Source: Legionellaceae bacterium
GTDB lineage: Bacteria > Pseudomonadota > Gammaproteobacteria > Legionellales > Legionellaceae
Length of the DNA stretch: 64,000 nt
Direction of reading: 5' to 3'
NCBI GenBank assembly: GCA_030148065.1
Contig: JASBUC010000041.1
Coordinates: 54,683 to 118,682, forward strand
A program made the translations under genes and the position numbers. This document shows positions 39,759-48,441 of the stretch, one piece after another (position 1 is the stretch's first letter; each line of letters begins with the position of its first letter). The notes beneath the pieces are model-generated. The model made no database searches. It saw nothing but the letters and a program-made list of their open reading frames with translations, and was not told where the DNA came from.

Positions 39759-41126
39759 TTAAGAGGTCAAAATACGCATTAAGTTTTTAAAGTCTTCAGA
39801 AAAGTCTGTCTCTTCCGCAATTAGTTCTTTTACTTTTCGACAGGCATGAATCACCGTCGTGTGATCTCGACCGCCAAAGGCATCACCAATTTCAGGCAAA
39901 CTTTTGTTGGTTAGCTCTTTTGAGAGCATCATTGCCATTTGTCTAGGTCTAGCAACCGAGCGACTTCGCCGTTTGGACAATAAATCAGCCACTTTTATTT
40001 TGTAATATTCAGAAACGGTCTTTTGAATGTTATCAACGGTCACCAATTTATCTTGTAAGGCTAGTAAATCCCGCAAGGCCTCTTGCACCAACTCAATGGT
40101 AATAGGCTTGCCCGTAAAGTGTGCATTTGCAATGACCCGTCTTAAAGCACCTTCTAATTCTCGAACATTAGAACGAACGCGTTTGGCAATAAAAAAGGCC
40201 ACTTCATAAGGAAGATCTACGTTGGACTGAGAGGCTTTTGTCATTAAAATGGCCACTCTTGTCTCAAGCTCAGGCGGCTCAACAACCACCGTCAAGCCCC
40301 AACCAAAACGAGACTTCAAGCGCTCTTCAACCCCTTCAATTTCTTTCGGATAACGATCACTGGTTAAAATTATTTGCTGCTGACCTTCTAGTAAGGCATT
40401 GAAAGTATGGAAGAATTCTTCTTGAGAGCGATCTTTTCCAGCAAAAAATTGAATGTCGTCAATTAAAAGAGCATTGAGGGAACGGTAAAAACGTTTAAAT
40501 TCATTGATTGCATTGGTTTGCAATGCTTTGACCATGTCTGCTACAAATCGTTCAGAATGAAGGTAGAGCACCTTTGCATTTGGGTTTTGTTGCAAGATGG
40601 TATTACCAACGGCGTGCATTAAGTGAGTCTTACCCAATCCAACACCACCGTATATAAACAATGGGTTGTAGGCTTCTCCTGCATTATCTGCCACTTGCTT
40701 TGCAGCAGCCTTTGCCAATTGGTTTGAATTTCCTTCAACAAAACTGTCAAAAACAAAGTTTTTATTCAAATTGCTCTTTTTAAACTCAGGAACTGATGCC
40801 ACTGGAGCTGCAGAGGTTTGAGAGCGTACCGTTTGTTCTGGTGACTTCTTCTCAACCACTAAATTTTTAGCTTTCAATTCTTCGATGGAGCCTTTCTCCA
40901 CAAAGACATCTGAGTACTCACCATCAGAAAACTTATTCACCAATTCAGGAATACGTGGAAAATAGTTTTTCTTAACCCAATTAACCACAAATTGATTGGG
41001 GGCCAAAAGAATGATCTCCGAGCCTCGCTTCTGGGCCTGCAAAGGTCTCAACCAAGTGTTGTATTGGACCGAAGAGTACTCATTTTTTAATAAATCTAGG
41101 CATTTTTTCCAAATTTCAGAAGGCAC
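39759..41126 (-). CDS. dnaA: Chromosomal replication initiator DnaA
   Basis: The AAA+ initiator that binds DnaA boxes and melts oriC. I chose the GTG at 41126: GGAGG lies 11 nt upstream, and [17 protein letters not shown] then places the conserved Trp at residue 6, as in related DnaA proteins. An ATG at 41153 would add nine residues without a ribosome site. Domain III has [15 protein letters not shown] (about 160-170) and [13 protein letters not shown]. Domain IV ends with [16 protein letters not shown], the box-binding signature. It diverges from rpmH across the probable origin. Confidence 0.95.
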   Translation of the reverse strand: MPSEIWKKCLDLLKNEYSSVQYNTWLRPLQAQKRGSEIILLAPNQFVVNWVKKNYFPRIPELVNKFSDGEYSDVFVEKGSIEELKAKNLVVEKKSPEQTVRSQTSAAPVASVPEFKKSNLNKNFVFDSFVEGNSNQLAKAAAKQVADNAGEAYNPLFIYGGVGLGKTHLMHAVGNTILQQNPNAKVLYLHSERFVADMVKALQTNAINEFKRFYRSLNALLIDDIQFFAGKDRSQEEFFHTFNALLEGQQQIILTSDRYPKEIEGVEERLKSRFGWGLTVVVEPPELETRVAILMTKASQSNVDLPYEVAFFIAKRVRSNVRELEGALRRVIANAHFTGKPITIELVQEALRDLLALQDKLVTVDNIQKTVSEYYKIKVADLLSKRRSRSVARPRQMAMMLSKELTNKSLPEIGDAFGGRDHTTVIHACRKVKELIAEETDFSEDFKNLMRILTS

Positions 41127-42111
41127 TGTTTGTCCAACCTCCAAGAGCGTCATTTTAGGCAAGCCAAAGAGGGCTGCTAAAACAACTGGTAAACATTAAA
41201 TAAAAGACAGATCTTGTTGAACTAAAAGAAATTGCAGTTGTTCTGATTTTTTATTGAGTATTCACTCAGATCTCATTCAATAAGTAAGGCTTACTTGTCT
41301 TTCACAAAAGACAGCCCTATTGCGGTAAAAAAATCTGACACTTGGCAATTTTTGACGTTCAAAACCACGCATTTCCAATGGTTTGGCGTACAAGTATACC
41401 CAAGATCTTATCAATTGCTAGTGGTTGATACCAACAATAATAACCCTCTGTATAACTAGCGATCTCTAAACTGAATTAAAGGTTAGTAAAATCATAAACT
41501 TAACTTATCCACATATAAATAAGGTTTAAAACAACTCATAATAAACAAGGTCACACAAAGCATAACCTCATGTTTTTATTATATAAATAAACCTTATCAA
41601 CAGATAGGTGGCTCACTAATAATAATCATTAAATAAAAAATATATATTTAATATTAATTATTAAGCAGGGAATAAGCCGACATTTCATGAAAAAGGTTAT
41701 CCGTTCTACAAAGAAATTAAGCCAATCTAAAAACCATCCCTTAGCAAGTAATTAGAGAAAGCCAAGAATGACTGAGTCAAAGTCTGGGTATAAATCCTTT
41801 GTTCAGGGTTGAATGAATGGTTAATAAAAAGGGGCACTAGACTTATTAACAAATTATGATCTCAGTTAAACAGGAATAACAAACACAGTTTATTAACAGT
41901 TATCTTATTGATTTTATTTTAAAAAATAGACTTAATAACAAAATTTGCGTTTCTAATAATAAATATAAATAAAAAGATCTATATATTAATTTTTATTATC
42001 GCCTGTTAATTTCTTATAAGATTACCGCTTGAATAAAAAAATAAGACTATTTGACAGATTTATTTGCTTTTTTTACAATCTCCCTCTTTTGTATTTTAAA
42101 GAAGACTGATA
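41127..42111. other. Probable replication origin (oriC) between dnaA and rpmH
   Basis: Nearly 1 kb without a gene, strongly AT-rich, between dnaA and rpmH where many bacterial origins lie. A perfect DnaA box TTATCCACA is at 41505-41513. Near-consensus boxes are TTATCAACA at 41594-41602 and TTATTAACA at 41843-41851 and 41890-41898. Two very AT-rich tracts (about 41630-41660 and 41980-42000) are candidates for the unwinding element. Base-skew analysis was not possible. Confidence 0.65.
42051..42079 (+). promoter_or_regulatory. rpmH promoter
   Basis: A perfect TTGACA (42051-42056), a 17-nt spacer and TACAAT (42074-42079). Transcription should start near 42086, about 26 nt before the rpmH ATG. 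It probably drives rpmH-rnpA-yidD-yidC-mnmE. Confidence 0.75.
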
Positions 42112-42246
42112 ATGAAACGTACATTTCAACCAAGTAACCTAAAAAGAAAGAGAGATCATGGCTTTAGAAAGCGTATGTCTACTAAAAGTGGCCGCTTAAT
42201 CTTAAAAAGAAGAAGAGCGAAAGGACGTAAAAGACTTTCTGCTTAA
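42112..42246 (+). CDS. rpmH: 50S ribosomal protein L34
   Basis: 44 codons with the standard L34 sequence: [20 protein letters not shown] then [20 protein letters not shown]. Very basic, full length. First gene of the rightward ribosome/membrane-insertion operon, 5 nt before rnpA. Confidence 0.98.
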   Translation: MKRTFQPSNLKRKRDHGFRKRMSTKSGRLILKRRRAKGRKRLSA

Positions 42247-42251
42247 TCACA

Positions 42252-42605
42252 GTGCACTCCTTTTCTAAAGAAAAAAGACTTAGAACTAAGCGAGATTATG
42301 GCTCCGTCTTCAAAAATGCTAAAAAAATCGATTTCGGAGATCTATTTGCCTTATACAAACCAAATGATCAGGCAAAGGCTCGCTTAGGACTTTGTATCTC
42401 AAAAAAAAATTGCCCACGTGCTTGCGATAGAAATAGAATTAAGCGTTTGATACGAGAAAGCTTTCGTTTAAACAGCCCTATTCCTGTTGATGTGATAGTG
42501 CTAAGCCGCCGAGGCGCTCTAAAACTAGACAATCAACAGATCTTGACTCAACTTCAACGCATATGGGACAAACTTAAGCGCTCTTATGGGAAGCAGGCGC
42601 AATGA
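42252..42605 (+). CDS. rnpA: Ribonuclease P protein component
   Basis: The 117-residue protein subunit of RNase P, which processes tRNA 5' ends. The GTG start gives HSFSKEKRLRTKRDYGSVF, and the RNR motif region reads ACDRNRIKRLIRESFR. It follows rpmH by 5 nt and its stop overlaps the yidD start (ATGA), consistent with coupled translation in this conserved operon. Confidence 0.96.
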   Translation: MHSFSKEKRLRTKRDYGSVFKNAKKIDFGDLFALYKPNDQAKARLGLCISKKNCPRACDRNRIKRLIRESFRLNSPIPVDVIVLSRRGALKLDNQQILTQLQRIWDKLKRSYGKQAQ

Positions 42606-42841
42606 TAAAAACGCTCTTTTGTTTTCCTATAAAGATGTATAAATACGCCATTAGTCCTTTTTTCGGGACTTGTTGTCGTTTTTACCCAAGTTGTTCGGAT
42701 TACTCAATCCAAGCAATTGAAAAAAAAGGCCTTTTAAAGGGCCTTGCCTTAACATGCTGGCGATTAATGCGCTGCCATCCATGGGCAAAAGGGGGCTATG
42801 ACCCCGTCGAGAAGAACCTTAACCAGATAGAGAATCAATGA
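42602..42841 (+). CDS. yidD: Membrane protein insertion efficiency factor YidD
   Basis: A 79-residue peripheral inner membrane protein that assists YidC. The signature FFGTCCRFYPSCSDYSIQAI is complete, followed by KGLALTCWRLMRCHPWAKGGYDPV. It overlaps rnpA upstream and yidC downstream by 4 nt each. Confidence 0.96.
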   Translation: MIKTLFCFPIKMYKYAISPFFGTCCRFYPSCSDYSIQAIEKKGLLKGLALTCWRLMRCHPWAKGGYDPVEKNLNQIENQ

Positions 42842-44547
42842 TGGACTTTAGGCGAACCGTTTTATACGCACTTACCTTTGCAGTTGGCTTCAGCTTATGG
42901 GGACAATGGCAAAAGGACTACCCCAACGAACAACGCTCAAAACAGGCAGGTGAGCAAGTTTCGACTCAGCACTCCAGTCAAAATAGCTATTTACCGAGTC
43001 AAATCACCAATGGTGAGAGCAAGAAAGACTCTGTGAGCGCTCCAACCAGCGAGACAAAGAAACGTTATCAGAGTGACAAGCTCATTAGCGTTAAGACCGA
43101 TGTTTTAAACGTTAACATTGATTTGGCTCATGGGGATCTGGTTGATGCCTCTTTGCCGGCGTATCCTGAGAGCCTACAAGAGAAAAATACCCCTTTTAGC
43201 TTACTTAGCAGCAACCCCAGCGAACTCTATGTGGCAAAAAGCAACTTATTTACCAACTCAAACGGTGATTATAAGAATTTAGCGCTTTCTTATCAGAGCT
43301 CAGACATGGCTTACGTTTTACCAACGGGACAAAATGAACTCACAGTTACCCTCCATGGTAAAACCAAAGATGGATTATTGGTTGAAAAGTCTTTTGTGTT
43401 TGAGCGAGGCAGCTATCTTGTCAAACAAGACTATAAAATTACCAATGAAACGGCCAATGCTTGGTCTGGACACATTAATTTGCAGCTACTTCGCAGTAAT
43501 CCGCACGAAGATAAGCGAAGTTTGTTTAATGTTGGCTCTTATGTTGGGGCTTCAATGTCCGATCCGGCCGACAGGCTCTATCGAAAAATCTCTTTTTCAG
43601 ACATACAAAAAGATGATCTTAATAAAAACGTCAAAGGCGGCTGGGTTGCTATGCAGCAACATTACTTCCTTTCTGCCTGGGTTCCTAATGCTGAGGTAGA
43701 GAACCAGATCTACACTCGTTTTGTTAATAATGATTATGTCATTGGCCTAGTCAGCCCATTGATAAAGATTCAACCAGGCGCCACCGTAAATAAAGTCTCA
43801 AAGCTTTACGTTGGGCCAGAAGTGACCAGCAGCTTGGAGAAAATAGCGCCAGGATTGGATTTAACCGTGGATTACGGTTGGTTATGGTTTATTTCTAAAT
43901 TCTTGTTTTTCTTATTGTCAGCCATTCATTCCGTGGTTGGAAATTGGGGATGGGCCATTGTCTTAGTAACGGTTTTCATCAAACTTTGTTTTTACCGTTT
44001 ATCAGCAAAGAGTTATCGCTCAATGGCTGCCATGCGACAATTGCAGCCTCAAATAGAGAAACTTCGTGAGCGTTTTGGCAGTGACAAGCAAAAGCTTACT
44101 CAAGCCACCATGGAGCTCTATAAGAAAGAGAAGGTGAACCCATTGGGAGGCTGTTTACCCATTTTAATCCAGATCCCGGTTTTTATTGGACTTTATTGGG
44201 TGTTACTTGAGAGTGTGGAGTTGCGACAAGCGCCTTTTATACTCTGGATCCATGATTTGGCGGCGAAAGACCCTTATTATGTCTTGCCGATATTGATGGG
44301 TGCTTCCATGTTCTTGCAACAGAAGATGAACCCACCACCACCGGATCCAACTCAAGCAAAAGTTTTGGCCTTTTTGCCAATCTTTTTCACCTTCTTGTTT
44401 TTGAGTTTTCCATCTGGGCTGGTTTTATACTGGGTGGTCAACAATGCTCTATCCATCCTGCAACAGTGGTACATCACTGAAAAGTATGGAAATAAGTCAG
44501 ATAAAAAAAAAGGACGCATTAGCGGCAAACCTGCGTTCTCAAAATGA
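42838..44547 (+). CDS. yidC: Membrane protein insertase YidC
   Basis: A 569-residue Oxa1/Alb3-type insertase of the inner membrane. An N-terminal anchor (TVLYALTFAVGFSLWGQW) is followed by a low-complexity linker, the large periplasmic beta domain (about 80-340) and the conserved five-helix core. The core includes VNPLGGCLPILIQIPVFIGL and QQKMNPPPPDPTQAKVLAFL. The gram-negative length is normal. Its stop overlaps the mnmE start by 4 nt. Confidence 0.97.
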   Translation: MMDFRRTVLYALTFAVGFSLWGQWQKDYPNEQRSKQAGEQVSTQHSSQNSYLPSQITNGESKKDSVSAPTSETKKRYQSDKLISVKTDVLNVNIDLAHGDLVDASLPAYPESLQEKNTPFSLLSSNPSELYVAKSNLFTNSNGDYKNLALSYQSSDMAYVLPTGQNELTVTLHGKTKDGLLVEKSFVFERGSYLVKQDYKITNETANAWSGHINLQLLRSNPHEDKRSLFNVGSYVGASMSDPADRLYRKISFSDIQKDDLNKNVKGGWVAMQQHYFLSAWVPNAEVENQIYTRFVNNDYVIGLVSPLIKIQPGATVNKVSKLYVGPEVTSSLEKIAPGLDLTVDYGWLWFISKFLFFLLSAIHSVVGNWGWAIVLVTVFIKLCFYRLSAKSYRSMAAMRQLQPQIEKLRERFGSDKQKLTQATMELYKKEKVNPLGGCLPILIQIPVFIGLYWVLLESVELRQAPFILWIHDLAAKDPYYVLPILMGASMFLQQKMNPPPPDPTQAKVLAFLPIFFTFLFLSFPSGLVLYWVVNNALSILQQWYITEKYGNKSDKKKGRISGKPAFSK

Positions 44548-45878
44548 ATGACACCATCGTAGCACTGGCTACTCCGCCCGGTCGTGGCGGGGTAGCGGTT
44601 ATCCGACTCTCTGGCCCGCAAGCGTTTAAGCTTGGGTGTCAGATGACCAAAAAGACTCTAAAGCCTCGAAGTCTCACCTACAGCAAGTTTTATGCTCTCG
44701 ATGACACTGTCATCGATCAAGGCTTGGTATTATTCTTTAAAGGGCCAAACTCCTTCACTGGTGAAGATGTTATTGAGTTTCAAGGCCATGGCAGCCCACT
44801 AGTGGTCGATTTGCTTATCCAGGCGCTCATCAAGCTAGGTGCCAGAATGGCAGAGCCCGGTGAGTTTTCAAAACGCGCCTTTTTAAATGACAAAATGGAC
44901 TTAACCCAAGCAGAAGCGATTGCTGATTTAATCGAGGCAGGCAGTCAGCAAGCCGCACAGTTAGCAATGAAATCGCTTCAGGGGGATTTTTCTAAAAAAA
45001 TCAATTCCTTGATTGATGAGCTGATTCGCCTTCGAGTCTTTGTCGAGGCAGCCATTGATTTTCCAGAAGAAGAAATTGATTTTCTGTCGGACTCTCATGT
45101 CGGCCAGCAATTAGCAAGTCTCATTGAGCTTTTACAGGAGTTACTTGCCAATGCGAGAGAGGGGCGCTTACTAAAAGAGGGCATACATTTAGTCATAGCG
45201 GGTCTGCCAAACGTTGGAAAATCCACCCTCTTAAACGCTTTGGCAGAAGAAGAATTGGCCATCGTAACCAATGTGCCTGGCACCACTCGAGATCTGAAAG
45301 GTGAAACCATTAGTATTGATGGGATCCCGGTGCATGTGGTGGATACGGCCGGCATTCGAGAAACAGACTGCGTCGTTGAGCAAGAGGGCATAAAGCGCAC
45401 CTTTAAAGAGCTAAAAAAAGCTGATTGTGTACTGCATTTGAAGGCTATTAATGACAATGCTTCGATGGAAAGCAGCCTATCTCAGGAGATCTTAGAAAAA
45501 GATCTGCCGGTCATCGAGGTGGTTAATAAAGCCGATCTTTGCCAAGATCTTGCGACAAAACGGCCTGAAAGTTTGTTTATTTCGGCAAAAGAAGGCGTTG
45601 GGATCTCAGATCTTAAGCAACGAATAAAAACTCTCATAGGGGTTAAAGATCTGCAAGGCGAAGGGCTCATTCTTGCAAGAAGACGTCACATTCTGGCCCT
45701 AGAGTCAGCCCAAAAAGCGTTGATCACCGGCCAAAAGCAGCTAAAAGAGCATAAAGCCGGGGAGTTGCTGGCAGAAGATCTAAAATTAGCCACTGATGCG
45801 TTGTCTGAAATAACAGGAGGAATCAGTGCCGATCAGCTCTTAGGCCAGATCTTCTCAAGCTTCTGCATCGGCAAATAA
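44544..45878 (+). CDS. mnmE: tRNA modification GTPase MnmE
   Basis: A 444-residue GTPase that, with MnmG, adds cmnm groups to the wobble uridine of tRNAs. The N-terminal domain starts DTIVALATPPGRGGVAVIRL. The G domain has GLPNVGKST at about 220-228, DTAGIRE and VNKADL. The protein ends in the catalytic CIGK motif. Last gene of the rpmH operon. mnmG is not in the window. Confidence 0.97.
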   Translation: MNDTIVALATPPGRGGVAVIRLSGPQAFKLGCQMTKKTLKPRSLTYSKFYALDDTVIDQGLVLFFKGPNSFTGEDVIEFQGHGSPLVVDLLIQALIKLGARMAEPGEFSKRAFLNDKMDLTQAEAIADLIEAGSQQAAQLAMKSLQGDFSKKINSLIDELIRLRVFVEAAIDFPEEEIDFLSDSHVGQQLASLIELLQELLANAREGRLLKEGIHLVIAGLPNVGKSTLLNALAEEELAIVTNVPGTTRDLKGETISIDGIPVHVVDTAGIRETDCVVEQEGIKRTFKELKKADCVLHLKAINDNASMESSLSQEILEKDLPVIEVVNKADLCQDLATKRPESLFISAKEGVGISDLKQRIKTLIGVKDLQGEGLILARRRHILALESAQKALITGQKQLKEHKAGELLAEDLKLATDALSEITGGISADQLLGQIFSSFCIGK

Positions 45879-45893
45879 AAAAATGGTTGTTCT

Positions 45894-45919
45894 ATAATTA
45901 GGCTATAAGTCCTAATTAT
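45894..45919. promoter_or_regulatory. Perfect 9-bp inverted repeat upstream of the first kinase gene
   Basis: ATAATTAGG and CCTAATTAT flank an 8-nt spacer and end 9 nt before the GTG start. A TATAAT (45893-45898) overlaps the left arm. This could be an operator on a promoter or an RNA hairpin near the ribosome site. Confidence 0.45.
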
Positions 45920-45928
45920 GGAAACAAA

Positions 45929-48340
45929 GTGTCGAGTCCAGATCCGTTTGCAGTCTTTCAAGATGAACGTTTTAGGGTTACTGAAAAAGAATGGCAACTT
46001 GCTCGTAAATGTTTATTAGAAATAGCCCCTCAATCTTTTAAGCTTCCTCGAGCTAATAAAGATGAGCGAGAGTACCGTGCTCGCAAAGCCAGGTATGGTC
46101 AAGAGAATTTTAGAAAGCGACTCGAAGAGCTCTATGAAAAAGATGTACTTGCTGAGCTATATGAACATCTAAAACATAGCTTTATCAATATTAATGGTAA
46201 GCTATTAGCACTCTTACCGCACACACCAGGAATAGGTGAAGATCCAGCCATTGCTGGTGCCGGCTCTTATGCCAAAGTTAAGTACGCCATTGATGAAAAG
46301 GGTAATGAGTATGTCGTCAAGATAGAGCATAAAGGTGTAACGTCAGCCCAAGACGAAGAGCTATCCTTTATGCAGGAAGTGGGCTGGACGGCCGATACCG
46401 CGGTGAGAGTGCTGCCAAATGGGCAAGAGCAGCGTTACACCGTGATGCCCTACTTAGGCAAGACACTCTCAAAAAGCGTTACGCGCCCCACTGAGGCCAT
46501 ACAAAATAAGACCAACGTAGACTCTGCCATCAAGTTTGCATGGCAGGTTCACTGCGCTCATCAAGGTTGGCTCTCTATTCAAGGGCGGTCAATTGCGCAT
46601 CACGATCTGAAACCAGATAATGTGGCTCGAGATAAAAATGGCCGCGTGCATATACTCGATTGGGGCTTTGCTAAACGAGGAATCAATATTACCGAGGTTG
46701 CAAATAATGGTTTTGGCACAGATCGTTTTCGACCAACCAACGTTAGAGCTTATACCCATCAACAAAAAGATGTCTTTGCCTTGCAAAAAAGCCTTTACGT
46801 GCCGCTAAGGACCTTTGATCAGATAGGGCCCTATGGTCGAGTTCGCGATGAAGAAAGGGATAAGTGTTTACTAACAGATGCGTTTGTACGTGAAAATAAC
46901 TTAGATGGGTTGGGGGGGGCCTATAATATTTTAGGATGTGAAAGTCCTAGCCCTACAAAAGTGCCTCTGTTGCCATCGTTTATTGCAGCAAGCATCGCAA
47001 TTTCGGCATTAGACTTAGACAAGAATAAAAAAGAAGAGCTTAAACTCATGATTCATGGCTCTCAAGAAAAACAACAAGCCTTGATGGTCTTGTTCTTTGC
47101 AGGCGTCTTGGAAGAACGAAAAGATGAATTAAGTAATATTTTAAATGCACCTCCCCTAATTGAAGAATTATCTAGATTAGCACCAACTATTGAAAAAAGA
47201 CCGAAAGAAGAGGCCAAAACCTTAACAGAAGCACAGTTAGAACGCTTTTTACGAGTGGCGCTGCCATCAGAGCTAGACAGAGACTTAGCAAGTGGTTTGG
47301 ATTCGTTCTATGAGGAGGACTCTTCTGAAGAGGCGCATACCAGTGGCAGTGAGGACTCTACAGACATAGAGGACTATCAAGAGAAAAAACCAGAAGTTTT
47401 ATCACCTTTGCCACAAAGGGCTCAGACTGATACAACTATAAGAGATCCAAAGGTTGAATCTTTGTTAAGCTTTCTGGAGATTGGGGAAGTAGAGGCCAGT
47501 CAATATTCCCAGGAGTTAGTGCAAAAACTATCAATTTTACAACCGTTTGCTTATTTACTACCCAAAGAGTTTGTTGAAAAGTTATTTATCCAATTATCTT
47601 TACAACCAGACAGAGAAAATCCGTTTATAACGCTGCTTGATAAGATGCCTATCAAGGAGGATAGTTCAGTAAAGACATGTGAATTGCTAACAAGCTGGTT
47701 TGAGTCACAACAGCAGCAAGAAGAACTAAGGTTTGAAAAGTTATCAGAAAAGAATGAAATGGATCTAGAAACCTTTTTACGACTTTCTCAACCTCATGCA
47801 AGGGAGCAATTATCAATAGGATCTGAAGGGGCTACTGATGATGAATATGAGCAAGATGACGAGGTTGGGGTGGTGATTCATAAACCCGACGATGAGTTTC
47901 AAAGTTTTAGAGAATTCGTTCGTGAAAACTCTAAAAATTATTCATTCGCAGTGCTTTGTCAGCTTATTGACTCGGATGAAGGTTTTTTTAGTGATGAGAA
48001 TATTAATGCTGCCGAGACATTTTTGACGGAAATTATTCTAAGAGAAGCAAGTGAGGATAAATATCAACAAAGGAAAACCCATGCTTTTCGAGAGAAAGCT
48101 CAAGGCTTAAGCGAGATAGAAGGGCTGGGAGAGCATGCAAGCCTTGAGTCAATAAAAAACATCTTAGAGACTCGCCAAAGCACGCCTGGCAATCGAAGCC
48201 CTTTCTTTTTTCAGACAGAAAAGCGAAGAGCCCCCAGCGTACAACGATTCTATGACCAAGCTTATGCTTTAATCGAGCAATGTGAGAGCGCTAAACAAAA
48301 CTCTGTGCTCTTTGCTGGGAAAAAAACCACAAGACACTAA
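45929..48340 (+). CDS. Eukaryotic-like protein kinase homologue, large paralogue
   Basis: 803 residues from a GTG start with GGAAA 5 nt upstream. The kinase fold is recognisable. The Gly-rich loop GAGSYAKV is at 110-117, the ATP-site Lys in VVKIE at 131, the catalytic loop HHDLKPDN at 224-231, and DWG instead of DFG at 244-246. HRD has become HHD and the activation segment lacks a clear APE, so activity may be altered. After the kinase domain comes an acidic, low-order insertion (about 430-690), then a C-terminal module shared with the next gene (SIKNILETRQ). There is no signal peptide or membrane anchor. A secreted effector kinase is inference. Confidence 0.85.
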   Translation: MSSPDPFAVFQDERFRVTEKEWQLARKCLLEIAPQSFKLPRANKDEREYRARKARYGQENFRKRLEELYEKDVLAELYEHLKHSFININGKLLALLPHTPGIGEDPAIAGAGSYAKVKYAIDEKGNEYVVKIEHKGVTSAQDEELSFMQEVGWTADTAVRVLPNGQEQRYTVMPYLGKTLSKSVTRPTEAIQNKTNVDSAIKFAWQVHCAHQGWLSIQGRSIAHHDLKPDNVARDKNGRVHILDWGFAKRGINITEVANNGFGTDRFRPTNVRAYTHQQKDVFALQKSLYVPLRTFDQIGPYGRVRDEERDKCLLTDAFVRENNLDGLGGAYNILGCESPSPTKVPLLPSFIAASIAISALDLDKNKKEELKLMIHGSQEKQQALMVLFFAGVLEERKDELSNILNAPPLIEELSRLAPTIEKRPKEEAKTLTEAQLERFLRVALPSELDRDLASGLDSFYEEDSSEEAHTSGSEDSTDIEDYQEKKPEVLSPLPQRAQTDTTIRDPKVESLLSFLEIGEVEASQYSQELVQKLSILQPFAYLLPKEFVEKLFIQLSLQPDRENPFITLLDKMPIKEDSSVKTCELLTSWFESQQQQEELRFEKLSEKNEMDLETFLRLSQPHAREQLSIGSEGATDDEYEQDDEVGVVIHKPDDEFQSFREFVRENSKNYSFAVLCQLIDSDEGFFSDENINAAETFLTEIILREASEDKYQQRKTHAFREKAQGLSEIEGLGEHASLESIKNILETRQSTPGNRSPFFFQTEKRRAPSVQRFYDQAYALIEQCESAKQNSVLFAGKKTTRH

Positions 48341-48441
48341 TGCCACAGTTGCAGTTCGGAGAACAAATAAACACACTGCTTAATATTTGGTTAATAAATG
48401 GCGGTTACTGTTTCCGGTAGAAGCAACACACTGGAAACCAC

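Noticed and set aside
45095..45457. 120-codon ORF antisense to mnmE
   Set aside because: A shadow of the mnmE reading frame with no start signal or family resemblance.
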